From contig NZ_ABXA01000036.1 of NCBI RefSeq assembly GCF_000173355.1, forward strand, positions 47,334 through 111,333: a stretch of DNA of 64,000 nucleotides, given 5' to 3'. The first letter of the stretch is position 1; each line of letters starts with the position of its first letter. The notes beneath the pieces were generated by a model, which was not told where the DNA came from, made no database searches, and worked only from the letters and a program-made list of their open reading frames with translations. The position numbers and the translations under genes were made by a program. This document shows, piece by piece, positions 37,565-46,883 of the stretch. Origin of the DNA: Anaerococcus hydrogenalis DSM 7454. Lineage in GTDB: Bacteria > Bacillota > Clostridia > Tissierellales > Peptoniphilaceae.

Positions 37565-38956
37565 CTATTTAGCCTTATTTTTTATATATTTATCAATATT
37601 TTTAGCAGCTTTTTTACCAGCTCCCATAGCAAGAATAACAGTTGCAGCACCACTTACTGCATCTCCTCCTGCAAAAACTCCATCCTTACTTGTCATAGTA
37701 GAATCATCAATTATAATTCCACCCCAAGATTCAGTATTAATATCATCATTTGTTTGTTTTATTAATGGGTTAGGAGATTGACCAATTGAAACTATTACAG
37801 AATCAAAATCAACTTCTTCATATTTTCCAGTAGGAATTGGACGTCTTCTTCCAGATTTATCTTCATCTCCTAATTCCATTACTTCTAATTTAACTTTTTT
37901 AACCCAACCATTTTCTCCTTCAATTTCAACAGGATTATGGAGGTTCATAAAGTTAATTCCCTCTTCTTTTGCGTGGTGGCTTTCCTCAACTCTTGCTGGC
38001 ATTTCTTCAAAACTTCTTCTATAAACAACAGTTACATCAGCACCCATTCTTTTAGCAGATCTTGCAGCATCCATTGCCACGTTTCCGCCACCAACTACAC
38101 AAACTTTTTTACCAATATGTACCGGAGTATCATATTCTGGGAATTTGTATGCCTTCATTAGGTTCATTCTTGTCAAAAATTCATTTGCAGAATAAACTCC
38201 ATTTAAATTTTCCCCTTCAATTCCCAAAAATTTTGGAAGACCAGCACCTGTTGAAACATAAACTGCCTCAAAACCCTCATCAAATAATTCGTTAATTGAT
38301 TTTGTTCTTCCTATAATTGTATTTCTTTGAAGTTTTACACCAAGACCAATTACATTTTTTAATTCTTTTTGAACCAAAGTTTTTGGAAGCCTAAATTCTG
38401 GAATTCCATACATCAAAACTCCACCAGCAGTGTGGAAAGCTTCAAACATAACTACTTGATAGCCTAATTTTGCAAGATCAGCTGCGCAAGAAAGTCCAGA
38501 AGGACCAGATCCAACAACTGCAACTTTTTTATTTTGTCCTGTAACTTCAACTGGTTTATTATAGGATTTGTTCATGTGATAATCTGCAACAAATCTTTCA
38601 AGACGACCTATTCCAACAGGCTCGCCATTTCTTCCTCTTGTACAAACTCCCTCACATTGGCTTTCTTGTGGACAAACTCTTCCACAAATTGCAGGGAGGT
38701 TATTTGTTGATGAAATAATTTCGTAAGCCTTATCCAAATCTCCTTCAACAACTTGGTGAATAAATTCTGGAATTCTTACAGAAACAGGACATCCTCCCAT
38801 ACAAGGTTTATTTTTACATTGAACACATCTTAGGGCTTCTTCTTGAGCCATTTCTAAATCATAGCCTAAGGCTACTTCTTTAAAATTTTTGTTTCTAACA
38901 TTTGGATCTTGTTCAGGCATAACTACCTTTTCTTTACTTAAATTAAATTTTGCCAT
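37565..38956 (-). CDS. nfnB: NfnB-type NADPH-binding flavoprotein (glutamate synthase small-subunit-like)
   Basis: The 463-residue protein has an N-terminal ferredoxin-like part with two cysteine clusters (CVQCKNKPCMGGCPV and CGRVCPQESQCEGVC) that bind [4Fe-4S] centres, then an FAD fold (VAVVGSGPSGLSCAADL) and an NADPH fold (VCVVGGGNVAMDAARSA). Alone this describes GltD/GltA-like subunits; directly after an FNR-like subunit with which it overlaps by 14 bases, it is the large subunit of NfnAB (SudAB). That enzyme couples NADH and reduced ferredoxin to NADP reduction by electron bifurcation in anaerobes. AGGAGA precedes the ATG. Confidence 0.88.
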   Translation of the reverse strand: MAKFNLSKEKVVMPEQDPNVRNKNFKEVALGYDLEMAQEEALRCVQCKNKPCMGGCPVSVRIPEFIHQVVEGDLDKAYEIISSTNNLPAICGRVCPQESQCEGVCTRGRNGEPVGIGRLERFVADYHMNKSYNKPVEVTGQNKKVAVVGSGPSGLSCAADLAKLGYQVVMFEAFHTAGGVLMYGIPEFRLPKTLVQKELKNVIGLGVKLQRNTIIGRTKSINELFDEGFEAVYVSTGAGLPKFLGIEGENLNGVYSANEFLTRMNLMKAYKFPEYDTPVHIGKKVCVVGGGNVAMDAARSAKRMGADVTVVYRRSFEEMPARVEESHHAKEEGINFMNLHNPVEIEGENGWVKKVKLEVMELGDEDKSGRRRPIPTGKYEEVDFDSVIVSIGQSPNPLIKQTNDDINTESWGGIIIDDSTMTSKDGVFAGGDAVSGAATVILAMGAGKKAAKNIDKYIKNKAK

Positions 38957-39785
38957 TTCTTATATCTCCTGTTAGTCTACAAATATGTTCTCTTTCTTCT
39001 TGTTGATAATTTCTACCCCTGTTCATAGCCTCATCAAAATCCACTTTAAAAGCATCGAAATCTGGGCCATCAACACAGGCAAATTTCATTTGACCACCTA
39101 CTGTTACCCTACAACAACCACACATTCCTGTTCCATCAACCATAATTGAGTTTAAAGAAACTATAGTAGGTATGTCATATTCTTTTGTAACAAGGGCAGT
39201 ATTTTTCATCATAATCATTGGACCAATTGCTAAAACAAGATCATATTTTTTTCCATTTTCAATATTTTCTTTTAAAACTTCAGTAACAAAACCTTGTTTT
39301 CCATAAGATCCATCATCTGTTGTAATATATAAATTATCTGAAGAATTTTTTAATTCATCTTCAAGAATTATTATGTCTTTATTTTTAAATCCCATTATTA
39401 CATCTGTATGAGCTCCGATTTTATGTAAATATTTTGCTTGAGGATAGGCAATAGCTGTTCCTAGACCTCCTCCAATTACACAAACATTTTTTCCCTTATA
39501 TTGGTCAAGTTCTGTTGGTTGTCCCAAAGGACCAACAAAATCTAAAAATCCATCTCCTGCTTTTAATTCATTCATCCTAATAGTTGTTCCACCAACTATT
39601 TGCACTATGATAGTTACGTTTTCATCATCAGTTTCAGAAATTGTAAAAGGAACTCTTTCGCCCTTTTCATCAATTCTTAAAATAATAAATTGACCAGGCT
39701 TTGCTCTTTTTGCAATATCTGGAGATTTAACAACAAATTTAATGGTTGAATCATTAAGATTTGTTTTTTCAATTATTCTTGCCAT
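38943..39785 (-). CDS. nfnA: NfnA-type NADH-binding ferredoxin-NADP reductase subunit
   Basis: This 280-residue subunit has an FNR fold: KPGQFIILRID and RVPFTI bind FAD, and VIGGGLGTAIAYPQAKYL begins the NAD-binding part. The C-terminal GTGMCGCCRVTV with ACVDGP holds the four cysteines of a [2Fe-2S] cluster. The ATG at 39785 is preceded by AGGAGG; an upstream start would add an untypical MWKQLGGY extension. It forms the small subunit of the bifurcating NfnAB complex. Confidence 0.88.
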   Translation of the reverse strand: MARIIEKTNLNDSTIKFVVKSPDIAKRAKPGQFIILRIDEKGERVPFTISETDDENVTIIVQIVGGTTIRMNELKAGDGFLDFVGPLGQPTELDQYKGKNVCVIGGGLGTAIAYPQAKYLHKIGAHTDVIMGFKNKDIIILEDELKNSSDNLYITTDDGSYGKQGFVTEVLKENIENGKKYDLVLAIGPMIMMKNTALVTKEYDIPTIVSLNSIMVDGTGMCGCCRVTVGGQMKFACVDGPDFDAFKVDFDEAMNRGRNYQQEEREHICRLTGDIRNGKI

Positions 39786-39859
39786 ATATCCTCCTAATTG
39801 TTTCCACATTAATATTTTAACAAGTACAGATAAAAAATCAAGTGAATAAGTTTTAATTA

Positions 39860-39874
39860 ATAGTAAAATACTAT
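39860..39874. promoter_or_regulatory. inverted repeat ATAGTAAAATACTAT before the ABC exporter gene
   Basis: A perfect 6-bp inverted repeat with a three-base centre lies about 20 bases before the ABC exporter start codon. It could be an operator; no cognate regulator is adjacent. Confidence 0.35.
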
Positions 39875-39895
39875 AGTATGAGAAAAGGAGGAAAA

Positions 39896-41664
39896 ATGGA
39901 AAAAAGAACTTATTCTGATAAAGAATTAATTAAAAAATTTATTCCTTATTATAAGGATTACAAAAATATTTTGGCTATTGATTTGTTTTCTGCATTTTTA
40001 ACAACTGTTTGTGAATTGATATTACCAATTATTTTATCTACACTTACAGATCATGCATCAAACTCTAGCTTAACTTATTCAATTATTTTAAAGCTAACTT
40101 TAATTTATGCTTTAACAAAATTAATTGAGGTTGCAGGAAGATATTTTATGCAATCTTATGGCCACATTATGGGAGCCCATATTGAAAAGGATATGAGACG
40201 TGATATTTTCAAACACTTTTTGACAATGTCAACAGCATTTTTCAATGAAACAAAAATTGGCCAACTAATGAGTAGGATGACTACAGATTTGTTTGACATT
40301 ACAGAATTTTCCCATCATTGTCCGGAAGAATTTTTTATAGGTTTTATAAAACTTACAATTTCTTTTGTAGTTTTGATGACTATAAATGTTCCTTTAACCC
40401 TAGTTTTATATATTATTATTCCTGTAATGGTATATGCTGCAAGAGTTAAAAGAAGAGCTTTTTCAAGATCAGTTAAAAGTGAAAAAAGACAAATTGGTGA
40501 AATTAATGCAAGTATAGAAGATTCTCTTTTGGGAATTGATGTAGTTAAATCATTTGCCAATGAAGATTTGGAAAAAGAAAATTTAAAAAGGGTAATGATA
40601 AGTTTGTAGATATCAAAAAAGTAAAATATTATAATATGGCGTCCTACAATATGATTAACCAATTATTTGCAGGGAGTATGTATGCTATTTTGATAGTTAT
40701 GGGTGGAAATTTTGTAATAAAAAATATAATGAGCCCAGGAGATCTTGTTGCCTTTGTTTTATATTTAAATACAATTATTGCAACTGTTAATAGGCTTGTA
40801 GAATTTACCGACCAATATCAAAAAGGAATTACAGGAATCGAGAGATTTAATGAAGTAATTAATATGAAATCAGATATTTTTGATAAAAATGATGCCAGAG
40901 AGCTTAAAGATGTTAAGGGAAAAATTTCCTTCGACCATGCTTATTTTAAATATCCTGACCAAGCAGAAGAAGATCCATGGATTTTGGAAGATATTAATTT
41001 TGATATTGATATTGGAGAAAATGTAGCCCTTGTTGGTCCATCAGGAGCAGGAAAAACTACTGTTACAAAATTAATTCCTAGATTTTATGAAACAAATAAG
41101 GGAAGAATTCTAATTGACGATAAGGACATTAATGATTTAACCCTAAATTCTTTGAGAAATAATATTGGTATTGTCCAACAAGATGTTTATTTGTTCGGTG
41201 GAACTATTAGGGAAAATATTTTGTATGGTAAGGAAGATGCCAGTGATGAGGAAATAATAAGGGCAAGTAAGCTTGCAGGAGCCTATGATTTTATTATGGA
41301 ATTATCAAATGGTTTTGATACCTATATTGGAGAAAGAGGAGTTAAACTTTCTGGAGGTCAAAAACAAAGAATTTCTATAGCAAGGGTATTTTTGAAAAAT
41401 CCACCAATATTAATTTTGGATGAGGCAACTTCTTCTTTGGATAATACAAGTGAAGCTATTGTCCAAGATTCTTTGGAAAAATTATCAAAAGGAAGAACAA
41501 CTTTAACTATTGCTCACAGGCTTTCTACAATTATTAATGCTGATTCAATTATAGTTTTGACAGATGAGGGAATTGTAGAAAGAGGATCTCACAAAGAATT
41601 ACTAGATAAAAAAGGAATTTATTATAAACTATATAATTCTAATAATGAAGAGCTTTTTGGTTAG
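39896..41664 (+). CDS. ABC exporter, fused membrane and ATPase domains (frame break at 40585)
   Basis: The first part (about 330 residues) is a six-helix ABC exporter membrane domain. The second part is an ATPase with Walker A GPSGAGKT, Q-loop VQQDVYLFGGTIRENILYG-type sequence, signature LSGGQKQRISIARVF, Walker B ILILDEATSSLD and switch AHRLSTI. Adding one A to the five-A run at 40585-40589 joins the parts through LKKGNDKFVDIKKVKYY. The corrected protein of about 589 residues is a half transporter that should work as a homodimer; its substrate is not predictable. The ATG at 39896 is chosen for its AGGAGG site. Confidence 0.9.
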
Positions 41665-41693
41665 TAGACAGACAAAAATAACTTGGGTATAAT
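41665..41693 (+). promoter_or_regulatory. sigma-A promoter of the membrane J-domain gene
   Basis: TAGACA (41665-41670) and TATAAT (41688-41693) are 17 bases apart, with a TGGG extension before the -10 box. Confidence 0.65.
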
Positions 41694-41714
41694 CATCATA
41701 GATTGGAGAAAAAA

Positions 41715-42478
41715 GTGAAAAAAATATTTGGAAAATTTATCCACGGACTGGCAAGCATATTAAATTCAATATTTAATTTTTTAATAAATATTTTAAATGC
41801 TATTGTTACAGTCTTTGAAGGTTTAAGCCAAGTTATAATGTTGGTTGGATGTTCTTTTATATTTGTATTGCCAATATTTTTTATAGCAATACCGCCAAGA
41901 CTTTTAACTATATTTTTAATAATTGCTGTAGTTCCATTTTTAGGAAAATCATTTATTTCTTTATTAAGATATGGAAATTACACCTTGATAGAATGGATGT
42001 ATGATAAGGCAGATACTTTGATATCTGGACAAAGTAAAGGCTATGATAACTTATCAGACTATGCAAAAAAAATATAGGCTAGACCAAGAAAGAGAAAGAA
42101 GAAGACAAGCTGAAGAAGAAAGACAAAGAAGACAAGAGGAAATGAATCAAAGATTTGAAGAATTTTTTTCAAGGATTTAATTTTTCAGGATTTGATTTTG
42201 ACCAAGGAAATTTTAATGGGGGATATAATACAGGATACCAAAATGGTGGTTTTGTAAATGATCTTGGCTTTAAGGAAAAATATCAAAAAGCCTGTGATAC
42301 TTTGGGAGTTTCTTATACAAGTGACCAATATGAGATAAAACTTGCCTATAGAAAACTTGCCAAAAAATTTCACCCAGACATAAGTACAGATCCAAATGCC
42401 ACAGAAAAATTTCAAAAAATAAATGATGCTTATGACTTTCTATCTTCTGAAAATATAAATAAATATAAAAATATGTAA
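41715..42478 (+). CDS. membrane-anchored J-domain (DnaJ-like) protein, two frame breaks
   Basis: Residues about 10-105 contain two or three membrane helices (FNFLINILNAIVTVF, VIMLVGCSFIFVLPIFFIAI, LTIFLIIAVVPFL). A highly charged Arg/Glu/Gln helix follows, then a Gly/Asn/Phe-rich linker and a C-terminal J domain with the HPD motif in LAKKFHPDIS. As written this is split: the A8 run at 42065-42072 has one A too many, and the T7 run at 42163-42169 one T too many. The corrected protein of about 253 residues would recruit Hsp70 (DnaK) to the membrane. The GTG at 41715 after TTGGAG is the likely start. Confidence 0.78.
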
Positions 42479-42490
42479 ATTTTTTCTTAA

Positions 42491-42528
42491 GGTAACTTTC
42501 CTTCAATTTTGGAAAGTTACTTTTGTAT
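42491..42528 (+). terminator. Rho-independent terminator
   Basis: GGTAACTTTCC pairs with GGAAAGTTACT and is followed by TTTTGTATTT. Confidence 0.75.
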
Positions 42529-42546
42529 TTAAAAAGGAATTTATTG

Positions 42547-43317
42547 ATGAAGTATAACGAAGATGATATAAATAAATTATTAGAAATAACATCAAGAGCA
42601 GGAGCCATGATGTTAAAAAACGGAGCTGAAATTTATAGGGTTGAAGATACTGTAGAAAGAATCATTAGATCAATTTATAATGCTAGCGACATAGATGTTT
42701 TTGCCACCTTCAATGCTATGATGTATTCTTTTAATGTTGATGGAAAAACCTATGCCAACGTTAAAAGAGTAAAAAACAGGGGAAATAATTTAATAATTGT
42801 AGATAGGGTAAATTCTTTTTCAAGAAGATTTTGTAATCACGAATTGACCTTAGATGAGGCTCTGATAGAGCTTGATAAGATTAGAAAAACTACAAAAATA
42901 GATCCTAAAGTTACAATAATTGGTGCAGTTCTTGCATCAACTGCCTTTCCAATTTTGGTAAATCCCAAAGCACCGATTTTTTTAGATTTACCCATAACCC
43001 TTATAGTTTCTTTTTTAACTTTTCTTATATTTAGAAGGGTAGAAGAAAAAATGTTTGGATATTTCATAGAAAATTTTGTAGCTGGAATAATGGTATCATT
43101 TTTGACTATAATTATTGGAAAATTTGTTGGTGGTTTTAATATGGCTAATGTAATAATTTCATCAATGATGCCCTATGTACCAGGATTTATTTTGACAAAT
43201 TCTATAAGAGATTTGATGAGTGGAGATGCAACTAGTGGGCTTGTTGGTCTTACTATGTCTTTATTTATTTCCTTAGCCCTTGCAATTGGCGTTGCTGTAC
43301 CTATGACTTTTTTATAA
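42547..43317 (+). CDS. threonine/serine exporter ThrE-like, large part (DUF1212/YjjP)
   Basis: The 256-residue protein has the YjjP/ThrE N-terminal cytoplasmic part (ITSRAGAMMLKNGAEIYRVEDTVERI) and five membrane helices after about residue 120. ThrE-type proteins export threonine and serine; in many bacteria the function is split in two chains, and the second chain follows 10 bases later. I use the ATG at 42547, with AAGGA eight bases upstream. Confidence 0.83.
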   Translation: MKYNEDDINKLLEITSRAGAMMLKNGAEIYRVEDTVERIIRSIYNASDIDVFATFNAMMYSFNVDGKTYANVKRVKNRGNNLIIVDRVNSFSRRFCNHELTLDEALIELDKIRKTTKIDPKVTIIGAVLASTAFPILVNPKAPIFLDLPITLIVSFLTFLIFRRVEEKMFGYFIENFVAGIMVSFLTIIIGKFVGGFNMANVIISSMMPYVPGFILTNSIRDLMSGDATSGLVGLTMSLFISLALAIGVAVPMTFL

Positions 43318-43326
43318 GGAGGATAT

Positions 43327-43803
43327 ATGCACTTACTATTAGGATTTATATTTTCATATATTTCAGCTCTTGGCTTTGCTATGTTATTTTCTTGCCCAAA
43401 AAGTTCTATAAAATTATCTTCTCTTGCAGGAGCGATAGGATTTCTTATATATCAAATTGTTGGAGATATATTAGGAGGAGGAGTTTTCTTAAAGGCCTTG
43501 GCAGGAGCCTATATAACAGGAATTATGGGAGAAATTTTTGCAAGAAAATGCCACATGCCAGCCATTTTATTTATAGTACCTGGAATAATAAATCTCGTAC
43601 CAGGAAAGGGAATATATAATACTTTGTATTACTTTGTAGATGGTAAAAAATCTTTAGCCTTTATAAACTTATTTGACACCTTGGCTGTTGCATCAGCAAT
43701 CTCATTTGGAATATTACTAGCATCAGCCTTATCAAAATCATTAAGAAAGTTTAAATTTAGAAAACCAAGTAAAAGATATGATTGGAGAAAAAAGAAAAAA
43801 TGA
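43327..43803 (+). CDS. threonine/serine exporter, small part (YjjB/ThrE_2)
   Basis: The 158-residue protein has four or five membrane helices and the ThrE_2 signature segments around IVGDILGGGVFLKALAGAYITGIMGE and FIVPGIINLVPGKGIYNT, given here as landmarks only. It completes the two-chain exporter with the gene before it. AAGGAGG precedes the ATG. Its basic tail overlaps the start of msrA. Confidence 0.82.
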   Translation: MHLLLGFIFSYISALGFAMLFSCPKSSIKLSSLAGAIGFLIYQIVGDILGGGVFLKALAGAYITGIMGEIFARKCHMPAILFIVPGIINLVPGKGIYNTLYYFVDGKKSLAFINLFDTLAVASAISFGILLASALSKSLRKFKFRKPSKRYDWRKKKK

Positions 43804-44288
43804 AAAAAATATACCTAGCAGGAGGATGTTTTTGGGGAGTAGAAGCATATTTTAAAGATATAGAGGGAGTAGAATCGACCCTTGTTGGATATGCAAACGG
43901 AAATACAAAAGATACATCCTATGAAAATTTATATAAAACAAATCACGCAGAAACTGTAGAGATAAAATATGATGGAAAAGAAGAATCTTTAAAAAGAATT
44001 TTAGAATATTTTTACTATATTATCGACCCATTTTCAATAAACAAACAAGGAAATGATGTGGGAAGTCAATATAGAAGTGGGATATTCTCAAATGATAAAA
44101 AAGATTTGGAATTTTCTAGAAAATTTTTAGATCAAAAACAAAAAAATGAAGATAGAAAAATACAAATAAAGGTAGAAAAATTAGAAAATTTCGTAAAAGC
44201 AGAAGATTACCATCAAGATTATTTAGAAAAAAATCCAAATGGTTATTGCCATATCAATTTATTAGATAAACCAAACCTAGTTAAATAA
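43800..44288 (+). CDS. msrA: peptide-methionine (S)-S-oxide reductase
   Basis: MsrA repairs oxidised methionine in proteins. The active-site motif GCFWGVEAYF is at residues 8-17, with the catalytic cysteine, and VGYANG, NHAETVEI, DPFSINKQGNDVGSQYRS and YHQDYLEKNP complete the family pattern. The 162-residue length is that of a single-domain enzyme. GGAGAAAAAAG precedes the ATG at 43800, which overlaps the end of the upstream exporter gene. Confidence 0.94.
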   Translation: MKKIYLAGGCFWGVEAYFKDIEGVESTLVGYANGNTKDTSYENLYKTNHAETVEIKYDGKEESLKRILEYFYYIIDPFSINKQGNDVGSQYRSGIFSNDKKDLEFSRKFLDQKQKNEDRKIQIKVEKLENFVKAEDYHQDYLEKNPNGYCHINLLDKPNLVK

Positions 44289-44311
44289 AAAATTATTAAA
44301 ATATAGTAAAA

Positions 44312-44361
44312 AAATAGTATTATAACTTAATTTATTAAATAGTATTATAACTTAATTTATT
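44312..44361 (+). repeat. perfect tandem duplication of 25 bases
   Basis: The 25-base unit that begins AAATAGTATTATAACTTAAT occurs at 44312-44336 and again, identical, at 44337-44361. Each copy can act as the 5' arm of the terminator that follows. Confidence 0.85.
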
Positions 44362-44388
44362 TAAGTATTATAATACTATTTTTTATTT
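44338..44388 (+). terminator. terminator with a duplicated 5' arm
   Basis: The second repeat copy (AATAGTATTATAA...CTTAA) pairs with TTAAG...TATTATAATACTATT, followed by TTTTTT. It ends the transcript of msrA and the exporter genes. Confidence 0.7.
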
Positions 44389-44437
44389 AACAATATTTGA
44401 TATACTTAACATTAATATAAGTAACATGGAGGTTGAA

Positions 44438-46669
44438 ATGGAAAATAATAAAATGAAGGTAAATAAATCTTTAATATTGGCTATAGCTGTTTGCTCACTT
44501 ATATTGCCATCTTCATCACATGCTGAAGAAGATAATTTAGGACTTAAAGGTGATAACATAAAAAATGCACCTATTGTCGAACCAATTAAAAATAATTTAA
44601 ATACTAAAAAGCATGATTTTGCTAATATGGCAAAAGAAACTGAAAACGCAGTAAATGAAACTAATACAGAAATTAATAATACAAAAACAAAAGAAGAACA
44701 AATTACAGAAATTGACAATAAAGTTAATGATTTAACTGAAGAAAAAAATAATTTAGAAAATAAAATTGAAGAAGATAAAACTGAGGTTAAATTAAAAGAA
44801 GAAAATAATAAAATTTTAGAAGAAAAATTGCAAAATGCAACTACTAAAATGAATGAACTTGATACTAAAAGACAAGAAATTGTTAGTGATAAAAATGCAA
44901 CTGAAAAAGATATAGAAAAAGCTAATAAAGAATATGAAGAATTAAAAGCTAAATATGAAAAAGCTAAAAATGATGTTTCTAAATTCACTGAACAAGATAA
45001 GGCTAGGTTAAAAGAATTAGAAAAAGATTATAAAGAAGAGAAAAAATCTGGCTTAAGATTTTTTGAAAAAAATGGTGATGAAGCTACTAAAAATGAAATT
45101 AAAAATGCAAGCGAAAAAGATTCTGGATTTACAGATCAAAATGGTAAAAAACAATCACAATTAGAAATGGCAACTGAATTAGATGAAGAATATTCAGCCT
45201 TTGGTATTGATAATATGATTACAGCAGCCGAAACTTTAGTTCAAGTAAATAAAGATAGAGAAAAAGCTGGACTTCCAAAATTAAATACTTCTCACTATAT
45301 GCAATTTTTAGCTGGCCTTAAAGTTGAAGGAGACAGAAGAGTAAACACACATTATAAACAAATATTTGCTGGACTTGAGAATTTAGCATGGTCAGACGCC
45401 GCAGATGGTTTTAAGAAATCTGACATATCTGAAGGTATTACTTCTGATAGTTTTTATCTATGGTTTTATAATGAAAAAGATAAGGTAATAAATGCAGCTA
45501 AAAAAATTGACCCTAATGCAAAATTAAAAACAAATAAAGAGGTTTATGAATTTGTTAAAGCTCATAAAAAAGAATTAAATAAACATTTAAATATTAATGA
45601 TTATGGACATTTTCAAAATTTAATGAATTCTGCAGATTACTATAATCAAGGTATGGCATTTGCTAAATCTTCCGCAGAATTGAGAAATAAAATGGGAGAT
45701 TTTGCTGGTAAATACAATAATATATTAAATAATGCATTCATGGGCAAGGGTTGGGGCGCTTTTGCTGATCCAGAAGATGCTGAATTAATGGGCTTATCAG
45801 TAGTTGAAAATATTATGACTCCAGAAGAATTATTAGAACAACTTAAATCATTTAAAGAAACTGATGCTCAATTAAAGAACGAGTATGAAGCTCTATCTAA
45901 AAAGGCTATTAGTGGAGATAATTCTGCTTTAGTTAATGCTCTGGCTGAACAATTAAAAGCTTCACAAGAAAAAATGGCAAAATTACAAGAAAAATTGCAA
46001 GAAGCAACTACTAATTTAGAACAAGCAACTAATGAATTAGGAGCCACTACTCATGAAAGAGGACAATTAGCTGTAAATATAGCAAAAACAAATTCTGAAA
46101 TTAATGATTTAAAAGAAGAAATTAATACTAGCATTGAAAAAGTTAATGATATTAAAAAACAAATTAATGATTTAAACGATAAAAAAGCAAAAATTCAAGG
46201 AACTGAAGAACCAGGAGAAAAAGACCCAGAAGAAAAACCAGGCTCAGAAGAACAAGGTGAAAAAGACCCAGAAGAAAAACCAGGCTCAGAAGAACAAGGA
46301 GAAAAAGACCCAGAAGAAAAACCAGGCTCAGAAGAGCCAGGTGAAAAAGATCCAGAAGAAAAATCAGGAAAAAAAGATCCAACAAAAGATCAAAAACCTA
46401 GTGAGCCAGATAAAAATAAAGGCTTAAACAAAGAAGAAGATACACAAAATAATGAAAAAGATAAGAAATCAGAAATAAAGGATAAAAAGAAAAATCCTAC
46501 TGAAAATAAATCAGAAAGTTTAAATCAAAAAAATAATCCTGTTATTATAAAAAAATATTCAAATAATGTAAAAACAGGAGTACCTTCACTTGGTGCAGTT
46601 TTGACTTTGTTAAACTTTTCGACATTTGCTTTATTTAAAAGTAAAAAAGAAAATAAAAAAGATATTTAA
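44438..46669 (+). CDS. cell-wall surface protein, CAP/SEC10-PgrA-like, with NVKTG-type sorting signal
   Basis: The 743-residue protein has a signal peptide ending near SSSHAEE. Coiled coil runs from about 55 to 210, then a CAP-like domain of the SEC10/PgrA surface type (about 230-470: VNKDREKAGLPKLNTSHY, ENLAWSDA, NDYGHFQNLM). A second coiled coil (about 480-585) and four 14-residue EEPGEKDPEEKPGS-like repeats follow, then a Lys/Glu-rich wall-spanning part. The C-terminus reads NVKTG, a hydrophobic stretch and KSKKENKK, the layout of a sortase signal but without a canonical LPxTG. The ATG at 44438 is chosen because GGAGG lies five bases before it. It probably mediates adhesion or aggregation. 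Confidence 0.75.
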   Translation: MENNKMKVNKSLILAIAVCSLILPSSSHAEEDNLGLKGDNIKNAPIVEPIKNNLNTKKHDFANMAKETENAVNETNTEINNTKTKEEQITEIDNKVNDLTEEKNNLENKIEEDKTEVKLKEENNKILEEKLQNATTKMNELDTKRQEIVSDKNATEKDIEKANKEYEELKAKYEKAKNDVSKFTEQDKARLKELEKDYKEEKKSGLRFFEKNGDEATKNEIKNASEKDSGFTDQNGKKQSQLEMATELDEEYSAFGIDNMITAAETLVQVNKDREKAGLPKLNTSHYMQFLAGLKVEGDRRVNTHYKQIFAGLENLAWSDAADGFKKSDISEGITSDSFYLWFYNEKDKVINAAKKIDPNAKLKTNKEVYEFVKAHKKELNKHLNINDYGHFQNLMNSADYYNQGMAFAKSSAELRNKMGDFAGKYNNILNNAFMGKGWGAFADPEDAELMGLSVVENIMTPEELLEQLKSFKETDAQLKNEYEALSKKAISGDNSALVNALAEQLKASQEKMAKLQEKLQEATTNLEQATNELGATTHERGQLAVNIAKTNSEINDLKEEINTSIEKVNDIKKQINDLNDKKAKIQGTEEPGEKDPEEKPGSEEQGEKDPEEKPGSEEQGEKDPEEKPGSEEPGEKDPEEKSGKKDPTKDQKPSEPDKNKGLNKEEDTQNNEKDKKSEIKDKKKNPTENKSESLNQKNNPVIIKKYSNNVKTGVPSLGAVLTLLNFSTFALFKSKKENKKDI
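46205..46372 (+). repeat. four tandem 42-base repeats within the surface protein gene
   Basis: Units at 46205-46246, 46247-46288, 46289-46330 and 46331-46372 encode EEPGEKDPEEKPGS with small changes (PG or QG, and KSGK at the end). Near-identity of the first three units implies recent expansion, and copy number may vary between strains. Confidence 0.85.
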
Positions 46670-46702
46670 ATTCTAATTTAATATAAAAATAAAATAAGAT
46701 TT

Positions 46703-46768
46703 AAAAATTTCTCTATGCTTACTACAATCCAAAAATCGATTAATATGATTGCATAGAGAAATTTTTTT
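46703..46768 (+). terminator. terminator of the surface protein gene
   Basis: AAAAATTTCTCTATGC (46703-46718) pairs perfectly with GCATAGAGAAATTTTT (46751-46766) across a 32-base loop, followed by T. Confidence 0.75.
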
Positions 46769-46835
46769 GAAAAAAATTCAAATAAATAAATTCAAAATGA
46801 TAAAATTGATTTTTTAAAACTTTATAATACAATCC

Positions 46836-46864
46836 TTGTAGAGTAAATTATTCTATGATATTAT
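46836..46864 (+). promoter_or_regulatory. sigma-A promoter of the gene at 46884
   Basis: TTGTAG (46836-46841) and TATTAT (46859-46864) are separated by 17 bases. Confidence 0.6.
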
Positions 46865-46883
46865 ACTCAAAGGAGAGGATAAT

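Noticed and set aside
46164..46385. Leu-rich minus-strand open frame across the 42-base repeats
   Set aside because: It is the complement of the Glu/Lys/Pro repeat of the surface protein and has no start signals.
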